This document shows positions 53,769 to 61,450 of a stretch of DNA of 64,000 nt, piece by piece. The notes under the pieces were generated by a model. It worked only from the letters and a program-made list of their open reading frames with translations, did no database searches and had not been told where the DNA came from. The stretch lies in the NCBI GenBank assembly GCA_009774175.1, contig VSNG01000001.1, positions 230,798 to 294,797 of the forward strand, in the 5' to 3' direction. The translations under genes and the position numbers were made by a program. The DNA comes from Lachnospiraceae bacterium (GTDB taxonomy: Bacteria > Bacillota > Clostridia > Lachnospirales > Lachnospiraceae). How positions within the stretch are numbered: position 1 is the first letter of the stretch; each line of letters begins with the position of its first letter.

Positions 53769-55892
53769 CTAACGGCGGCGGCGTCTGAACCAGATCACAA
53801 AGCCGGCCGCAAGCGCTGCAAGCGGTATCACAATCACACAGACAACCGCCGCAATATAGGCGGTCTGCGCGTTGAAAACCAGATTCGGCATGGATAAGCT
53901 TTTCACAGGAATCGCCACTGTGGATTCGTGATCCGCCAGACTGCTTATCATACTGCAAAAAAGCTTCACATTGTTACCCGGCGCCATCTCGTCCGCAAGA
54001 CTTGTAAAAAGGCTCTCTCCGCCCACAATATAAGCATGGGAAATGCTGCCGTCCTCCGTGCTCTTCTCCACCTCCAGGCTGACGGCAAACGGCCCGTCGA
54101 TATCAGCTGCCCCTTTGCTGTAATCACTGCTGTCCGTAATGTCCGTCTTGGAAAAGGCGCTGCCGCTGGTGGTTAAAAGAGGCGTGCAATATACATCCTC
54201 CCGGGATTCATCATAGGAAAGCCCTCTGGAAAAGGGTGCAAACACCAGTCCGTCTGTCAGCGGCTCCGTCACCCCGGCCGGTTCAATGTTTGGAAACAGG
54301 TAATAAGGATTCTGATAATAGAAGCTGCGATCCTGCTCCACAATTGTCCCTTCGATCTCCGTTACGCCATAACAGGACAGAATGCTTTGAAAGTTTGTCA
54401 TTTCTCCTTCCGCCATAGTCGAAACAATGAGCGCATTGCCGCCTTGATTCAGATATGAAATGACTTTATCTGCATCCTCCTTCGAATAATCGTTTGTGGG
54501 CGCATTTAAGATAACGCCCTGCGCATCGTCGGGAATCTCATCCACCGAGTAAAGCATGAGCTGTTCGCAGGACACGTTCTCCTTCTCCATGGCGTTTATG
54601 AATTTGTCCTCCAGCTCCAGTTCCCCGTGTCCGCCTATCGCATAAAACACAGGCATATCTTCCGTCGTCACATAGGCTATCGCCGAGACGATCTGTCCTT
54701 CCCCGTCATAGGCTGTAGTCTGATAGCTGTAGGTGGCATAGTCCATTTCGTAAGTATATATATCGTTATAATCCACCACCCTGCTGCGTTTTTCCCCTTC
54801 CACAATCAGGCTTCCCGCCGCGGGCGCCTCCTGTGTATAATTCTGATAAAAGTTGGGATTCTTCGAGGGACTGACATAGTTCACCCTGACATGGCCCGAC
54901 TGGTCTTTTATGCGGGCCAGCGTCTTTTCCAGATCCGCATCCCCGGCGCCCTCTTCCGCCAGCACATGGATCGTAACGTCCTCGGACAACTCCCCCAGAA
55001 ACGCTTTCGTCTCCTCCGTCAGCGCATAAAGCCTGTTTTCCGTCAGATCAAAGGAAGAATACTGTTCCGGCACATAATTCAGTCCCAAATTAAGCGCCAC
55101 CGTCAATACAACCGCCATCATGATTCCGGAAACGCTGTACGCGCCCAGCTTAATTCCGCCCCCGGAAACGCTGTAACGCCGCTTTTGAATGACCTGCGCC
55201 GTACAGAAAAGGGCAAGCCCTGACGCCGTCACATAATAAACCACCGCTTCCAGTTCAAAATATCCCGAAGCCAGCGTATCAAACCGTCCCACCATGTCAA
55301 AACATGACAGAATACGGGCAATCGCCGTTGTAACCGCCGTCGTTCCCGTGGTGGTAAGGAGATTTGCTATGCCCGGCATGATATAGCCCAAAAACAGCGC
55401 GCCAAAGGATAGCACCGCCGCGATTACCACACTCTCCGTCAGCGCCGACAGGAAAAGGCCAATCGCAAGAGCCAGACCGCCATAAAGGAAAAAACCGAGA
55501 AGCGACGCGTAGGAAACGCCAAGCTGAACTTCCCCTCCCTGCATTAAAAAGAAAGGCAAAACACCCATAAATGCAACAGGCAGGGCAAGCACCGTCAGCA
55601 GCGCCAGATATTTTCCAAGCACAATTTTCCCCACCGATACAGGCGCAGTCAGAATCAGCTGATCCGTCCTGTTTTTCCGTTCCTCGGAAAGAACGCGCAT
55701 GGTAAGAATGGGAATTGTCACAATAAAGGTAAAGGCAATGCTTTGCAGCACATAGGCTATGGTCGGATAACCGATCAGCATATTATATACAATAAAATAC
55801 AGTCCCATCATAAACAGATTGACTGCCACAAACAGCCACCCTGTAAAGGAGCAGAAATAGGATTTCAGTTCTCTTTTATATATCGCTTTCAT
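53769..55892 (-). CDS. Gld-type ABC exporter permease fused to GldG-like domain
   Basis: The 707-residue protein has an N-terminal ABC-2 permease (about six helices, residues 10-240; MKAIYKRELKSYFCSFTGWL, NRTDQLILTAPVSVGKIVLG). A further helix near 260-285 is followed by a large outside domain of the GldG type (about 290-660; VNYVSPSKNPNFYQNYTQEA, VFYAIGGHGELELEDKFINA) and a last helix before an Arg-rich tail. GldFG complexes are known from gliding bacteroidetes, but in Clostridia the substrate is unknown. The start at 55892 has AGGAGG and overlaps the ATPase gene by 17 bp. Confidence 0.87.
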   Translation of the reverse strand: MKAIYKRELKSYFCSFTGWLFVAVNLFMMGLYFIVYNMLIGYPTIAYVLQSIAFTFIVTIPILTMRVLSEERKNRTDQLILTAPVSVGKIVLGKYLALLTVLALPVAFMGVLPFFLMQGGEVQLGVSYASLLGFFLYGGLALAIGLFLSALTESVVIAAVLSFGALFLGYIMPGIANLLTTTGTTAVTTAIARILSCFDMVGRFDTLASGYFELEAVVYYVTASGLALFCTAQVIQKRRYSVSGGGIKLGAYSVSGIMMAVVLTVALNLGLNYVPEQYSSFDLTENRLYALTEETKAFLGELSEDVTIHVLAEEGAGDADLEKTLARIKDQSGHVRVNYVSPSKNPNFYQNYTQEAPAAGSLIVEGEKRSRVVDYNDIYTYEMDYATYSYQTTAYDGEGQIVSAIAYVTTEDMPVFYAIGGHGELELEDKFINAMEKENVSCEQLMLYSVDEIPDDAQGVILNAPTNDYSKEDADKVISYLNQGGNALIVSTMAEGEMTNFQSILSCYGVTEIEGTIVEQDRSFYYQNPYYLFPNIEPAGVTEPLTDGLVFAPFSRGLSYDESREDVYCTPLLTTSGSAFSKTDITDSSDYSKGAADIDGPFAVSLEVEKSTEDGSISHAYIVGGESLFTSLADEMAPGNNVKLFCSMISSLADHESTVAIPVKSLSMPNLVFNAQTAYIAAVVCVIVIPLAALAAGFVIWFRRRRR

Positions 55893-56943
55893 CTGTCTCC
55901 TCCTCTCCATCCTTGTCCGTCTCTCCCCCGGATTCCGCGTCTGTATCCTCACCCTTCCCGTCTTCGGACTCCTCGTCGTCCGTTTCGTCCTCTTCCTCGA
56001 CGGTCTCCGTCTCCACTTCTGTCAGCTCCAGGAAAATATCCTCCAGCGACTTTTCCGAGCGGTTCATGGACAAAACAGGCATCCCTGCCCCCGACAGCGC
56101 CACAGACAACTCCTTACGGATATCCACATCTTCCTTTACGGAAAGCCGGATCAAAATGCTGCCTTCCTCACCGCCGTCCTCAAAAGCAAAGTCCGAAACT
56201 TTCTCCATCCGCTCCAATACGCCGCGGGCCTGTTCCTGTTCCCCGATCACCGTTACCACAAGCTGCGCCGTGCCCTGCATCATTTTTTGCAATTCGTCGG
56301 GAGAACCGCTGGCCGCAAGTTTTCCTCTGGAAATAATCATGATGTGATCGCACACCGCGCTGATTTCGGAAAGAATGTGGGAACTCAATATCACGGTATG
56401 TTCCCCTGCCAGCCCTTTAATCAGATCCCGCATCTCTATGATCTGTTTTGGGTCAAGACCAACCATTGGCTCATCCAGAATCAAAACCTTGGGATTTCCC
56501 ACAAGAGCCTGGGCAAGACCCACCCTCTGCCTGTAACCCTTGGAAAGATTCCTGATCAGACGGTTTTTCATCTCATCCAGTTCCAGTCTCTCCATCAGCT
56601 CCTGCACCTGCTTTTTTCGCTCCGTTTTCGGCAGTTTTTTTAGTTCCGCCGCAAACAGCAGAAATTCCCGAACCGTCATATCCGGATAAAGCGGCGGCAC
56701 TTCCGGCAGATACCCGATACAGGCTTTCGCCTTTAGCGGCTCCTTTAAGATATCATGTCCGTCAATTATAACCGTCCCGCCATTCGCCGCAATATACCCC
56801 GTCATTACATTCATTGTAGTGGTCTTACCGGCCCCGTTTGGTCCAAGAAACCCGTATATTTTCCCTTGTTCCACGGTAAACGTCAGATCGTCCACCGCCA
56901 CATGGCCTCCATATTTTTTTACTAATTTTTTTACCTGTATCAA
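55876..56943 (-). CDS. ABC transporter ATPase (GldA-like) with acidic tail
   Basis: The 355-residue ATPase has Walker A GPNGAGKTTTMN, Q-loop GYLPEVPPLYPDM, signature LSKGYRQRVGLAQ and Walker B VLILDEPMVGLDP. It should drive the permease/GldG protein encoded next. The last 45 residues are nearly all Glu, Asp, Thr, Ser and Gly, a tail unusual for such ATPases. The start is TTG at 56943, with GGAGG eight bases upstream; no ATG is available. Confidence 0.9.
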   Translation of the reverse strand: MIQVKKLVKKYGGHVAVDDLTFTVEQGKIYGFLGPNGAGKTTTMNVMTGYIAANGGTVIIDGHDILKEPLKAKACIGYLPEVPPLYPDMTVREFLLFAAELKKLPKTERKKQVQELMERLELDEMKNRLIRNLSKGYRQRVGLAQALVGNPKVLILDEPMVGLDPKQIIEMRDLIKGLAGEHTVILSSHILSEISAVCDHIMIISRGKLAASGSPDELQKMMQGTAQLVVTVIGEQEQARGVLERMEKVSDFAFEDGGEEGSILIRLSVKEDVDIRKELSVALSGAGMPVLSMNRSEKSLEDIFLELTEVETETVEEEDETDDEESEDGKGEDTDAESGGETDKDGEEETDESDI

Positions 56944-56997
56944 CGTACACTCCTCCCTTTTTACTTCTTAACGAAGCAGCCTCTGAGACTGAGTTTC

Positions 56998-57021
56998 AGA
57001 AGTACTTCTCACACTAATATA
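56998..57021 (-). promoter_or_regulatory. Possible -10 box and operator of the ABC exporter
   Basis: On the minus strand TATATT (57016-57021) is followed by the perfect 12-bp palindrome AGAAGTACTTCT (56998-57009), the right place for a repressor. No convincing -35 box is visible, so the promoter part is weak. Confidence 0.35.
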
Positions 57022-57122
57022 CTGGCAAAATGTGTCTCTATTCGTATCAAATTGTGAATATTCTGTGTCCTGTCCGCCGCTCTTTTTCCTCAGGGTTTTA
57101 AAACACACATAGATGATTATAA

Positions 57123-57130
57123 CATACAAT
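57123..57130 (+). promoter_or_regulatory. SigE-like -10 box upstream of cotJABC
   Basis: CATACAAT matches the SigE -10 consensus (CATACANT). It lies about 70 bases upstream of cotJA. The -35 side is not clear. In Bacillus cotJABC is expressed from a SigE promoter in the mother cell, which agrees. Confidence 0.5.
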
Positions 57131-57198
57131 AATCTTAAAAACACATGAAATTTGTGTGCTGGTCTTATATGCACGCCAATAGAAAGGATTTATATTTT

Positions 57199-57372
57199 AT
57201 GAAGGATTATCTCTACCGGGAACCCTGCGATGATTTTCCTGTCGCGATGGCTTACGTCCCCTGGCAGCATTTTAAGGGAATCTGCGAAAATCTGGAAAAG
57301 GGTTACTGCGACGGCACCATCTTCCCTGAGCTCGACAAACCGTTTACAGGAAGGAGATGTTGTAACAGATGA
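57199..57372 (+). CDS. cotJA: Spore coat-associated protein CotJA
   Basis: The 57-residue protein (MKDYLYREPCDDFPVAMAYV, then PWQ and a C-terminal CCNR) is the short CotJA family, with the typical AMAYVPWQ. AAAGGA precedes the ATG at 57199; the longer frame from 57145 adds unrelated residues. Its stop overlaps the start of cotJB (ATGA). Confidence 0.92.
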   Translation: MKDYLYREPCDDFPVAMAYVPWQHFKGICENLEKGYCDGTIFPELDKPFTGRRCCNR

Positions 57373-57644
57373 ATGCACAGTTTTCCAGTGAGCAGGAAAA
57401 ACTGCTCCACGATATCGGCGTCTTAAGCTTCGTTGTCATCGAATTGTCCCTCTATCTGGACACCCATCCCACTGATCAGAATGCCATGAAATATTTTAAC
57501 CATTATAATAATCTGGCAAATCAGGCAAGACAGGAATATTCCGCCAGATATACGCCTCTCACGCTTTCCTGTGCGGATGCGTCGGCATGTGACGACTGGA
57601 AGTGGGCCCTTGCGCCCATGCCATGGGAAGGAGGTTGTAACTAA
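57369..57644 (+). CDS. cotJB: Spore coat protein CotJB
   Basis: The 91-residue helical protein contains IELSLYLDTHPTDQNAMKYF and the C-terminal WKWALAPMPWEGGCN typical of CotJB. It is an inner component of the spore coat in Bacillus. It overlaps cotJA by four bases and touches cotJC by one base, so all three are translated together. Confidence 0.95.
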   Translation: MNAQFSSEQEKLLHDIGVLSFVVIELSLYLDTHPTDQNAMKYFNHYNNLANQARQEYSARYTPLTLSCADASACDDWKWALAPMPWEGGCN

Positions 57645-58159
57645 TGTGGAATTATGAAAGAAGATTGGAGTTCCCTGTAAATATTAAAGAAGCCAACGCG
57701 GATATCGCGCAGGCTATTATCAGCCAGTACGGCGGCCCTGACGGAGAAATGGGCGCTTCCATGCGCTATCTGTCCCAGAGGTATGCCTGCCCTTACAGGG
57801 AGGTTTCCGCTGTTTTGACGGACATCGGCACCGAGGAACTCGCCCACCTGGAAATGGTGGCCGCAATCGTACACCAGCTTACCAAAAATCTTTCCATGGA
57901 ACAGATTGAAGCGAGCGGCTTCCGCAATTACTATGTGGATCACACTGTCGGCATCTGGCCGCAGGCCGCAGGCGGCGTTCCCTTTAACGCCTGCGAATTT
58001 CAGTCAAAGGGGGATATCATTACAGATCTGATGGAGGATATGGCTGCAGATGAGACATTCACACATACACAATCAAAACTTCCAGTGGATTATAATTGGA
58101 GGCAAATCTGTCCTATGTATTTTATTATCATTGCGCCCCACTTCAACATAATCAATTAA
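57644..58159 (+). pseudogene. cotJC: cotJC (spore-coat manganese catalase) interrupted by an integrated element
   Basis: The first 135 codons are normal CotJC: MWNYERRLEFPVNIKEAN, the metal-ligand segment IGTEELAHLEMVAAIVHQL, and ITDLMEDMAA. Family members then continue with EQKAR and a further ligand region, about 200-220 residues in all. Here the frame instead runs into foreign DNA and ends after 36 unrelated residues (DETFTHTQSK...). The change falls at the GA of codon 136 (58049-58050). The catalase ligands encoded later are missing, so the product as it stands should be inactive. Excision could rebuild the gene if the missing part lies at the other end of the element. Confidence 0.88.
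58049..58050. other. Likely recombination core (attL) of the element
   Basis: CotJC homology ends after the codons for Met-Ala-Ala, followed by GA of what would be a Glu codon in relatives. Large serine recombinases of the TndX/TnpX type often cross over at a GA dinucleotide (family knowledge). The exact site needs the other end. Confidence 0.5.
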
Positions 58160-59641
58160 GGAATCCACTACCCTACGATCAAGTTCTTTTATGTTCCGGT
58201 ACGCACTTAAAACAGATTCCACACTTTCTTCTTTAGATTGATTCCTTTCCAGATTTTCTATATGCTTTTCCAGATTTTCTATCTCCTTCCGGCAAAAGCT
58301 TACATCCTGCTCAAAGGATTGCCGAAACACTAAAAACTCTTGTTCTGAAATAAGGCCTCTGGACTTATCAAAGTACGTGTTTTTAATGGCATTTTCCAGA
58401 TCATAAACCCTCTTTTGCATTTCCGCTTTGTCTTTTAAAAGTTTCTTTCTTTCAAGTTCATTCCTGCGACGTACAGCCAGCTTTTTTTTCGCTTCTTCTT
58501 CATCAAAATAACTATCTATAATAGTATTTAGTTCTCTTATAACGGCTTCTTCAAGAAAGCGTTGTGGAATAATACCCCCAGGACAGGATATTTGATCGAA
58601 ATATCTGGAAGAGCAACGGAAATACCGATAATCCCTGTTTTTTATCACTCTCATTCCATATCCACAATACAAACATTTTACTTTATTGGCCCATATGCTG
58701 ACTTCACCGGTACACATCGGTCTTGCTTTCTCTGACAACATTTTCTGAACCTTGTCCCATAAATCCTTGTCAATAATAGGCTCATGCGTATTTTCAACAA
58801 CAATCCATTCTTCTTTAGGCACCGGTTTACTGCTTCTTGATTTATAAGTAGGATTTCGATACTTTCCTTGTACCATATTACCTATATACATCTCGTTTTG
58901 CAGCATATCACTGATTGAAAAATATTTCCACATTGAGGCATACTTCATTGCTACGCCTCTGTAAGGAAGGCCTTTCCTTTTCTTGTACTCTGTAGGATTC
59001 GGGATTCCCTGCTCGTTCAGATATCTTGCGATATTTTTCTTCCCCATGCCGTCAGCATACAGCCTGAAGACCATCCGTACTACCTCAGCAGCTTCTTCAT
59101 CAATAATCAGATGTCCTTTTTGTTCCGGGTCTTTCTGATAACCGTACAGGGCAAACGCCCCGATATGCATACCCTTTTTACGGTGATCTGTCAATACAGT
59201 ACGGATATTATCTGAAAGATCCTCCAGATACCACTCATTCACCAATCCGTTAATTTGTCTCGCTTTTTTATTTCCTGCTATGGCTGTATCCGCATTATCG
59301 GCATACCCAACAAATCGGATACCCCATTCAACAAACTGTCCGTGAATAATCTTTTCAACAAGTTCCAGCTCTCTTGTAAAACGCGCTTGTGATTTACATA
59401 GCACAATATTAAATTTTTTGTTTTCTGCATCCTTCATAAGTTGTTGAAATGCCGGACGGTTCCGATCAGAGCCCTTATAATCATCATCAGAATAGATATT
59501 ATAAATCTCCCACCCCTGACTTACCGCATAGCTGATCAGCATGCTTTTTTGATTTTGAATACTCTGGCTTTCATCGTATTCATTGAGTTTGTTTTTATCT
59601 TCTTCAGATAAACGACTGTAGATTGCTACTAAATTTTTCAT
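58073..59641 (-). CDS. Large serine recombinase (integrase/excisionase)
   Basis: The 522-residue enzyme has an N-terminal resolvase domain with the nucleophile Ser in VAIYSRLSEEDKN and the helper residues of YSDDDYKGSDRNRPAF and CKSQARFTRELELVEKI. A recombinase domain (about 155-290), a zinc beta-ribbon (CLYCGYGMRV...YFRCSSRYF...SCPG) and a coiled coil (about 365-470) follow. It should catalyse integration and, with a directionality factor, excision. AGGG lies nine bases before the ATG at 59641. Its 3' end lies at the cotJC junction, the usual arrangement at an att site. Confidence 0.95.
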   Translation of the reverse strand: MKNLVAIYSRLSEEDKNKLNEYDESQSIQNQKSMLISYAVSQGWEIYNIYSDDDYKGSDRNRPAFQQLMKDAENKKFNIVLCKSQARFTRELELVEKIIHGQFVEWGIRFVGYADNADTAIAGNKKARQINGLVNEWYLEDLSDNIRTVLTDHRKKGMHIGAFALYGYQKDPEQKGHLIIDEEAAEVVRMVFRLYADGMGKKNIARYLNEQGIPNPTEYKKRKGLPYRGVAMKYASMWKYFSISDMLQNEMYIGNMVQGKYRNPTYKSRSSKPVPKEEWIVVENTHEPIIDKDLWDKVQKMLSEKARPMCTGEVSIWANKVKCLYCGYGMRVIKNRDYRYFRCSSRYFDQISCPGGIIPQRFLEEAVIRELNTIIDSYFDEEEAKKKLAVRRRNELERKKLLKDKAEMQKRVYDLENAIKNTYFDKSRGLISEQEFLVFRQSFEQDVSFCRKEIENLEKHIENLERNQSKEESVESVLSAYRNIKELDRRVVDSLIDYVEVGRNDNKIHRTDLPPIIIHWKF

Positions 59642-59761
59642 CGTTATCATCCCTCATAAAACAAACCAGTATCAGTATCTATTATAATTCCAAAGATACG
59701 GCCTGCCTATCTTTTTTTATAACTAACTCTTCTCTCTCACAAATTACCTGTAACCACAATC

Positions 59762-59965
59762 TCATAAAATTTTTTCCTCTATCAGACGGCTCGGAAGTAA
59801 AAACATTTCTGCACCCGCCTGCTCCATATTCAGCATTTTTTTCCATCTGCTTACCCTCCTCCCTTCCACATCAATCTTATGCCATACATCCTTGTCCCTA
59901 TCACCTGATAAAATAATCTTCTGGGAGCGATGGACATATTTCTGCCCATCACTACACCACACCAA
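59762..59965 (-). CDS. Possible small protein or gene remnant upstream of the recombinase
   Basis: A 67-codon frame opens with TTG at 59965 and gives a basic, protein-like sequence (HRSQKIILSGDRDKDVWHKI, then MLNMEQAGAEMFLLPSRLIE). There is no SD before the TTG. It could be the 3' remnant of a larger gene or a real small gene using another start. I do not recognise it. Confidence 0.3.
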   Translation of the reverse strand: MVWCSDGQKYVHRSQKIILSGDRDKDVWHKIDVEGRRVSRWKKMLNMEQAGAEMFLLPSRLIEEKIL

Positions 59966-60018
59966 ACGTAAAAGAAGGATTACAGTAAAATATCCACCAC
60001 TCCTAAAAGATTATTTTT

Positions 60019-60034
60019 TATGCGACGTCGCATA
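60019..60034. repeat. 16-bp palindrome TATGCGACGTCGCATA, copy A
   Basis: Perfect dyad. Identical copies occur at 61009-61024 and 63088-63103, all in the element and none noticed in the left 58 kb. This copy lies between the recombinase and the mini-ORF region. Confidence 0.9.
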
Positions 60035-60102
60035 GAAATAAAAATGCCGGCGGCTGTTGGTCAACTCCACAGGTTACACTCACATACCCATTCCGCAGCA
60101 TG

Positions 60103-60216
60103 CTACTCTACCTCTCCCATTTCTATGGGCAGCCCCACCTTCGGGGGTGTATCATTATCACCGGCAGACATATCTTCGCTTCTTTCCCACCACGAAAAGT
60201 TACACAGAACAGGCAT
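60103..60216 (-). CDS. Candidate 37-residue protein in the element
   Basis: The ATG at 60216 follows GGAGG by seven bases. The product (MPVLCNFSWWERSEDMSAGD...) ends in GLPIEMGEVE. A second, 27-codon frame begins two bases after its stop (60018-60101) and ends in the palindrome. An inverted repeat (60249-60263) lies in the leader. The SD is the best evidence; the family is unknown. Confidence 0.4.
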   Translation of the reverse strand: MPVLCNFSWWERSEDMSAGDNDTPPKVGLPIEMGEVE

Positions 60217-60389
60217 TGCCGCTCCTCCAACCTCCAAAAATAGACGGTTTCCAAGACTTGGAATCTTTGCGAACCCACTGTGAAGCTCCTTATCTGTCGG
60301 ACGTTACCGGGCTTTATGACGCGAATGCTTTGTTCTTACGCGTATGCGGCGTATTTGTCATAGATCAGCTATTACTCTATAGAAAAGCC
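60217..60389. other. Non-coding leader region with inverted repeat
   Basis: No convincing gene. A perfect 7-bp inverted repeat with one-base loop (TTCCAAG-A-CTTGGAA) lies at 60249-60263, between the zinc-ribbon gene and the mini-ORF. Together with the mini-ORFs and palindrome A it makes up the 424-bp stretch 59966-60389 without an established gene. Confidence 0.5.
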
Positions 60390-60764
60390 TCAATCGGCTG
60401 ATTCTATCCCATTACATTTCACATGTACATTGTCATACACACATGCATTGCCTTCTTCTATCTTCCTAGTTTTTACAACTCTATGTCCACAATTTGCGCA
60501 GTACTTTACGTCCGGATCAAAAAGCTGGTTCCGGCATCTCGGACAAAAAAACATTCCATCCTCTTCTATCAGATGAACAGGAATTTCCCGCCTTTTCAGA
60601 TTTTCATTTTCATTTCGAAGATGCTCCGTTTCCGCCTGAATCATCAGTTCCACATCCGGCTCTGATTCTTCATCATTACAGGCAGCATTCCTAATTGCAC
60701 CGATTTTACTTTCAAAAAAATAGATAATAGAATCTAATTTATTCCATTTTTCCACATAATTCAT
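60390..60764 (-). CDS. Zinc-ribbon protein of the element
   Basis: The 124-residue protein has a helical N-terminal half, probably coiled (AETEHLRNENENLKRREIPV), and a C-terminal zinc ribbon with four Cys (FFCPRCRNQLFDPDVKYCAN, then CGHRVV). It is a probable cytoplasmic protein of unknown role. AAAGGA lies about twelve bases upstream of the ATG. Confidence 0.72.
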   Translation of the reverse strand: MNYVEKWNKLDSIIYFFESKIGAIRNAACNDEESEPDVELMIQAETEHLRNENENLKRREIPVHLIEEDGMFFCPRCRNQLFDPDVKYCANCGHRVVKTRKIEEGNACVYDNVHVKCNGIESAD

Positions 60765-60836
60765 TTTTTAATAACGTCCTTTAAAAATATGTGTTTTTGC
60801 AAGTTCCACAATTGCTTTCCACCGAATATCGTGCCC

Positions 60837-60957
60837 ATGCGGAAAGCATTGTCTGCCTTACGTCAGCCAAAAGGGAAAACAACAATTTCCCTTCGCAAGC
60901 TCCGCTTGCTACCCTTTAGTGAACTTTGCGTTCATATCAAAGCCAAAGAACGGCTTT
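60837..60957. other. Run of five hairpins in a non-coding stretch
   Basis: In 121 bp there are stems at 60837-60849 (ATGC/GCAT), 60871-60893 (AAGGGAAA/TTTCCCTT, 8 bp), 60895-60909 (GCAAGC/GCTTGC, loop of three), 60920-60934 (TGAAC/GTTCA) and 60939-60957 (AAAGCC/GGCTTT). The stretch is richer in GC than its surroundings and has no good ORF. It could be a structured RNA or an origin-like site. Confidence 0.6.
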
Positions 60958-61008
60958 AATTTGCCCGCAAAATCTATCCATGCCCTCATAATTCCCCTCT
61001 CATCTGTT

Positions 61009-61024
61009 TATGCGACGTCGCATA
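61009..61024. repeat. 16-bp palindrome TATGCGACGTCGCATA, copy B
   Basis: Identical to copies A and C; with flanking bases it extends to a 20-bp palindrome (61007-61026). It lies 7 bp beyond the stop codon of the 74-residue gene. Confidence 0.9.
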
Positions 61025-61030
61025 AAATCA

Positions 61031-61255
61031 TCAATCGCCTGCCTCTTTCAACAAATCCGCATTTTCATACACATTTCCAATGACTTCATCACAATCAGAT
61101 TTTCCAGTATGTTCACTTTTTATCCCATTGAAACTTTTTTGCGAAAGACAATTAATCCACCCTTTCAAATAATAATAGTCTTTAGGACTGATTTGTCGAA
61201 TTTCATTTAATTTCAATGCAATATTTTTTATATCCTCAGATTCTTTTACATTCAT
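61031..61255 (-). CDS. Small helical protein of the element, unknown
   Basis: The 74-residue product (MNVKESEDIKNIALKLNEIR, then QISPKDYYYLKGWINCL) is mostly helical, with an acidic C-terminus. It is the first gene from the minus-strand promoter that faces the repressor, the place of cro-like or excision genes in phages and ICEs, but no HTH is evident. GGGAG lies eight bases before the ATG at 61255. Confidence 0.65.
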   Translation of the reverse strand: MNVKESEDIKNIALKLNEIRQISPKDYYYLKGWINCLSQKSFNGIKSEHTGKSDCDEVIGNVYENADLLKEAGD

Positions 61256-61274
61256 CGTTTTACTCCCGCAATGT

Positions 61275-61342
61275 GTTTTCTTTGAAAACAAATATATCAT
61301 TCTTTGAAATCATTGTCAACATTTTTTGTTTACATTGAAACC
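61275..61342. promoter_or_regulatory. Three-operator switch between divergent promoters
   Basis: Three 15-bp sites follow the pattern GTTTTC-wTT-GAAAAC: 61275-61289 (perfect dyad), 61297-61311 and 61328-61342. Centres are 22 and 31 bp apart, close to whole helical turns. Site 1 lies just past the -10 box of the minus promoter, site 2 in its spacer and site 3 on the -35 box of the plus promoter. The XRE protein at 61451 is the likely ligand. Confidence 0.65.
61291..61319 (-). promoter_or_regulatory. Minus-strand promoter of the element switch
   Basis: TTGACA (61314-61319) and TATATT (61291-61296) are 17 bp apart on the minus strand, near-consensus. Confidence 0.75.
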
Positions 61343-61357
61343 AAATCATGATATAGT
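61329..61357 (+). promoter_or_regulatory. Promoter of the XRE repressor
   Basis: TTTACA (61329-61334) and TATAGT (61352-61357) are separated by 17 bp. Transcription would start near 61364, leaving a leader of about 87 bases before the ATG at 61451. Confidence 0.7.
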
Positions 61358-61450
61358 GCACTCAAAGGAATGATATTGGTAAAAAGTAAGGAGAATCAGA
61401 TTAAAGAAAGGCCTTACTTAAAAAGCAGGATAGAGGCAGAGGTAAATCTA

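Noticed and set aside
56968..57174. 68-codon minus-strand ORF before cotJA
   Set aside because: It covers the promoter region of the ABC exporter and the SigE-like box; no SD and no family resemblance.
60020..60401. Plus-strand ORFs starting in or after palindrome A
   Set aside because: No SD; they run antisense to a minus-strand mini-ORF with a strong SD. Their ATG is simply part of the palindrome.
61009..61024. Palindromes as terminators
   Set aside because: No T-run follows on either strand; flanks are A-rich after and T-rich before the dyad.
61010..61210. Plus-strand ORF starting in palindrome B
   Set aside because: Antisense to the 74-residue gene, which has an SD and promoter; the ATG is part of the repeat.
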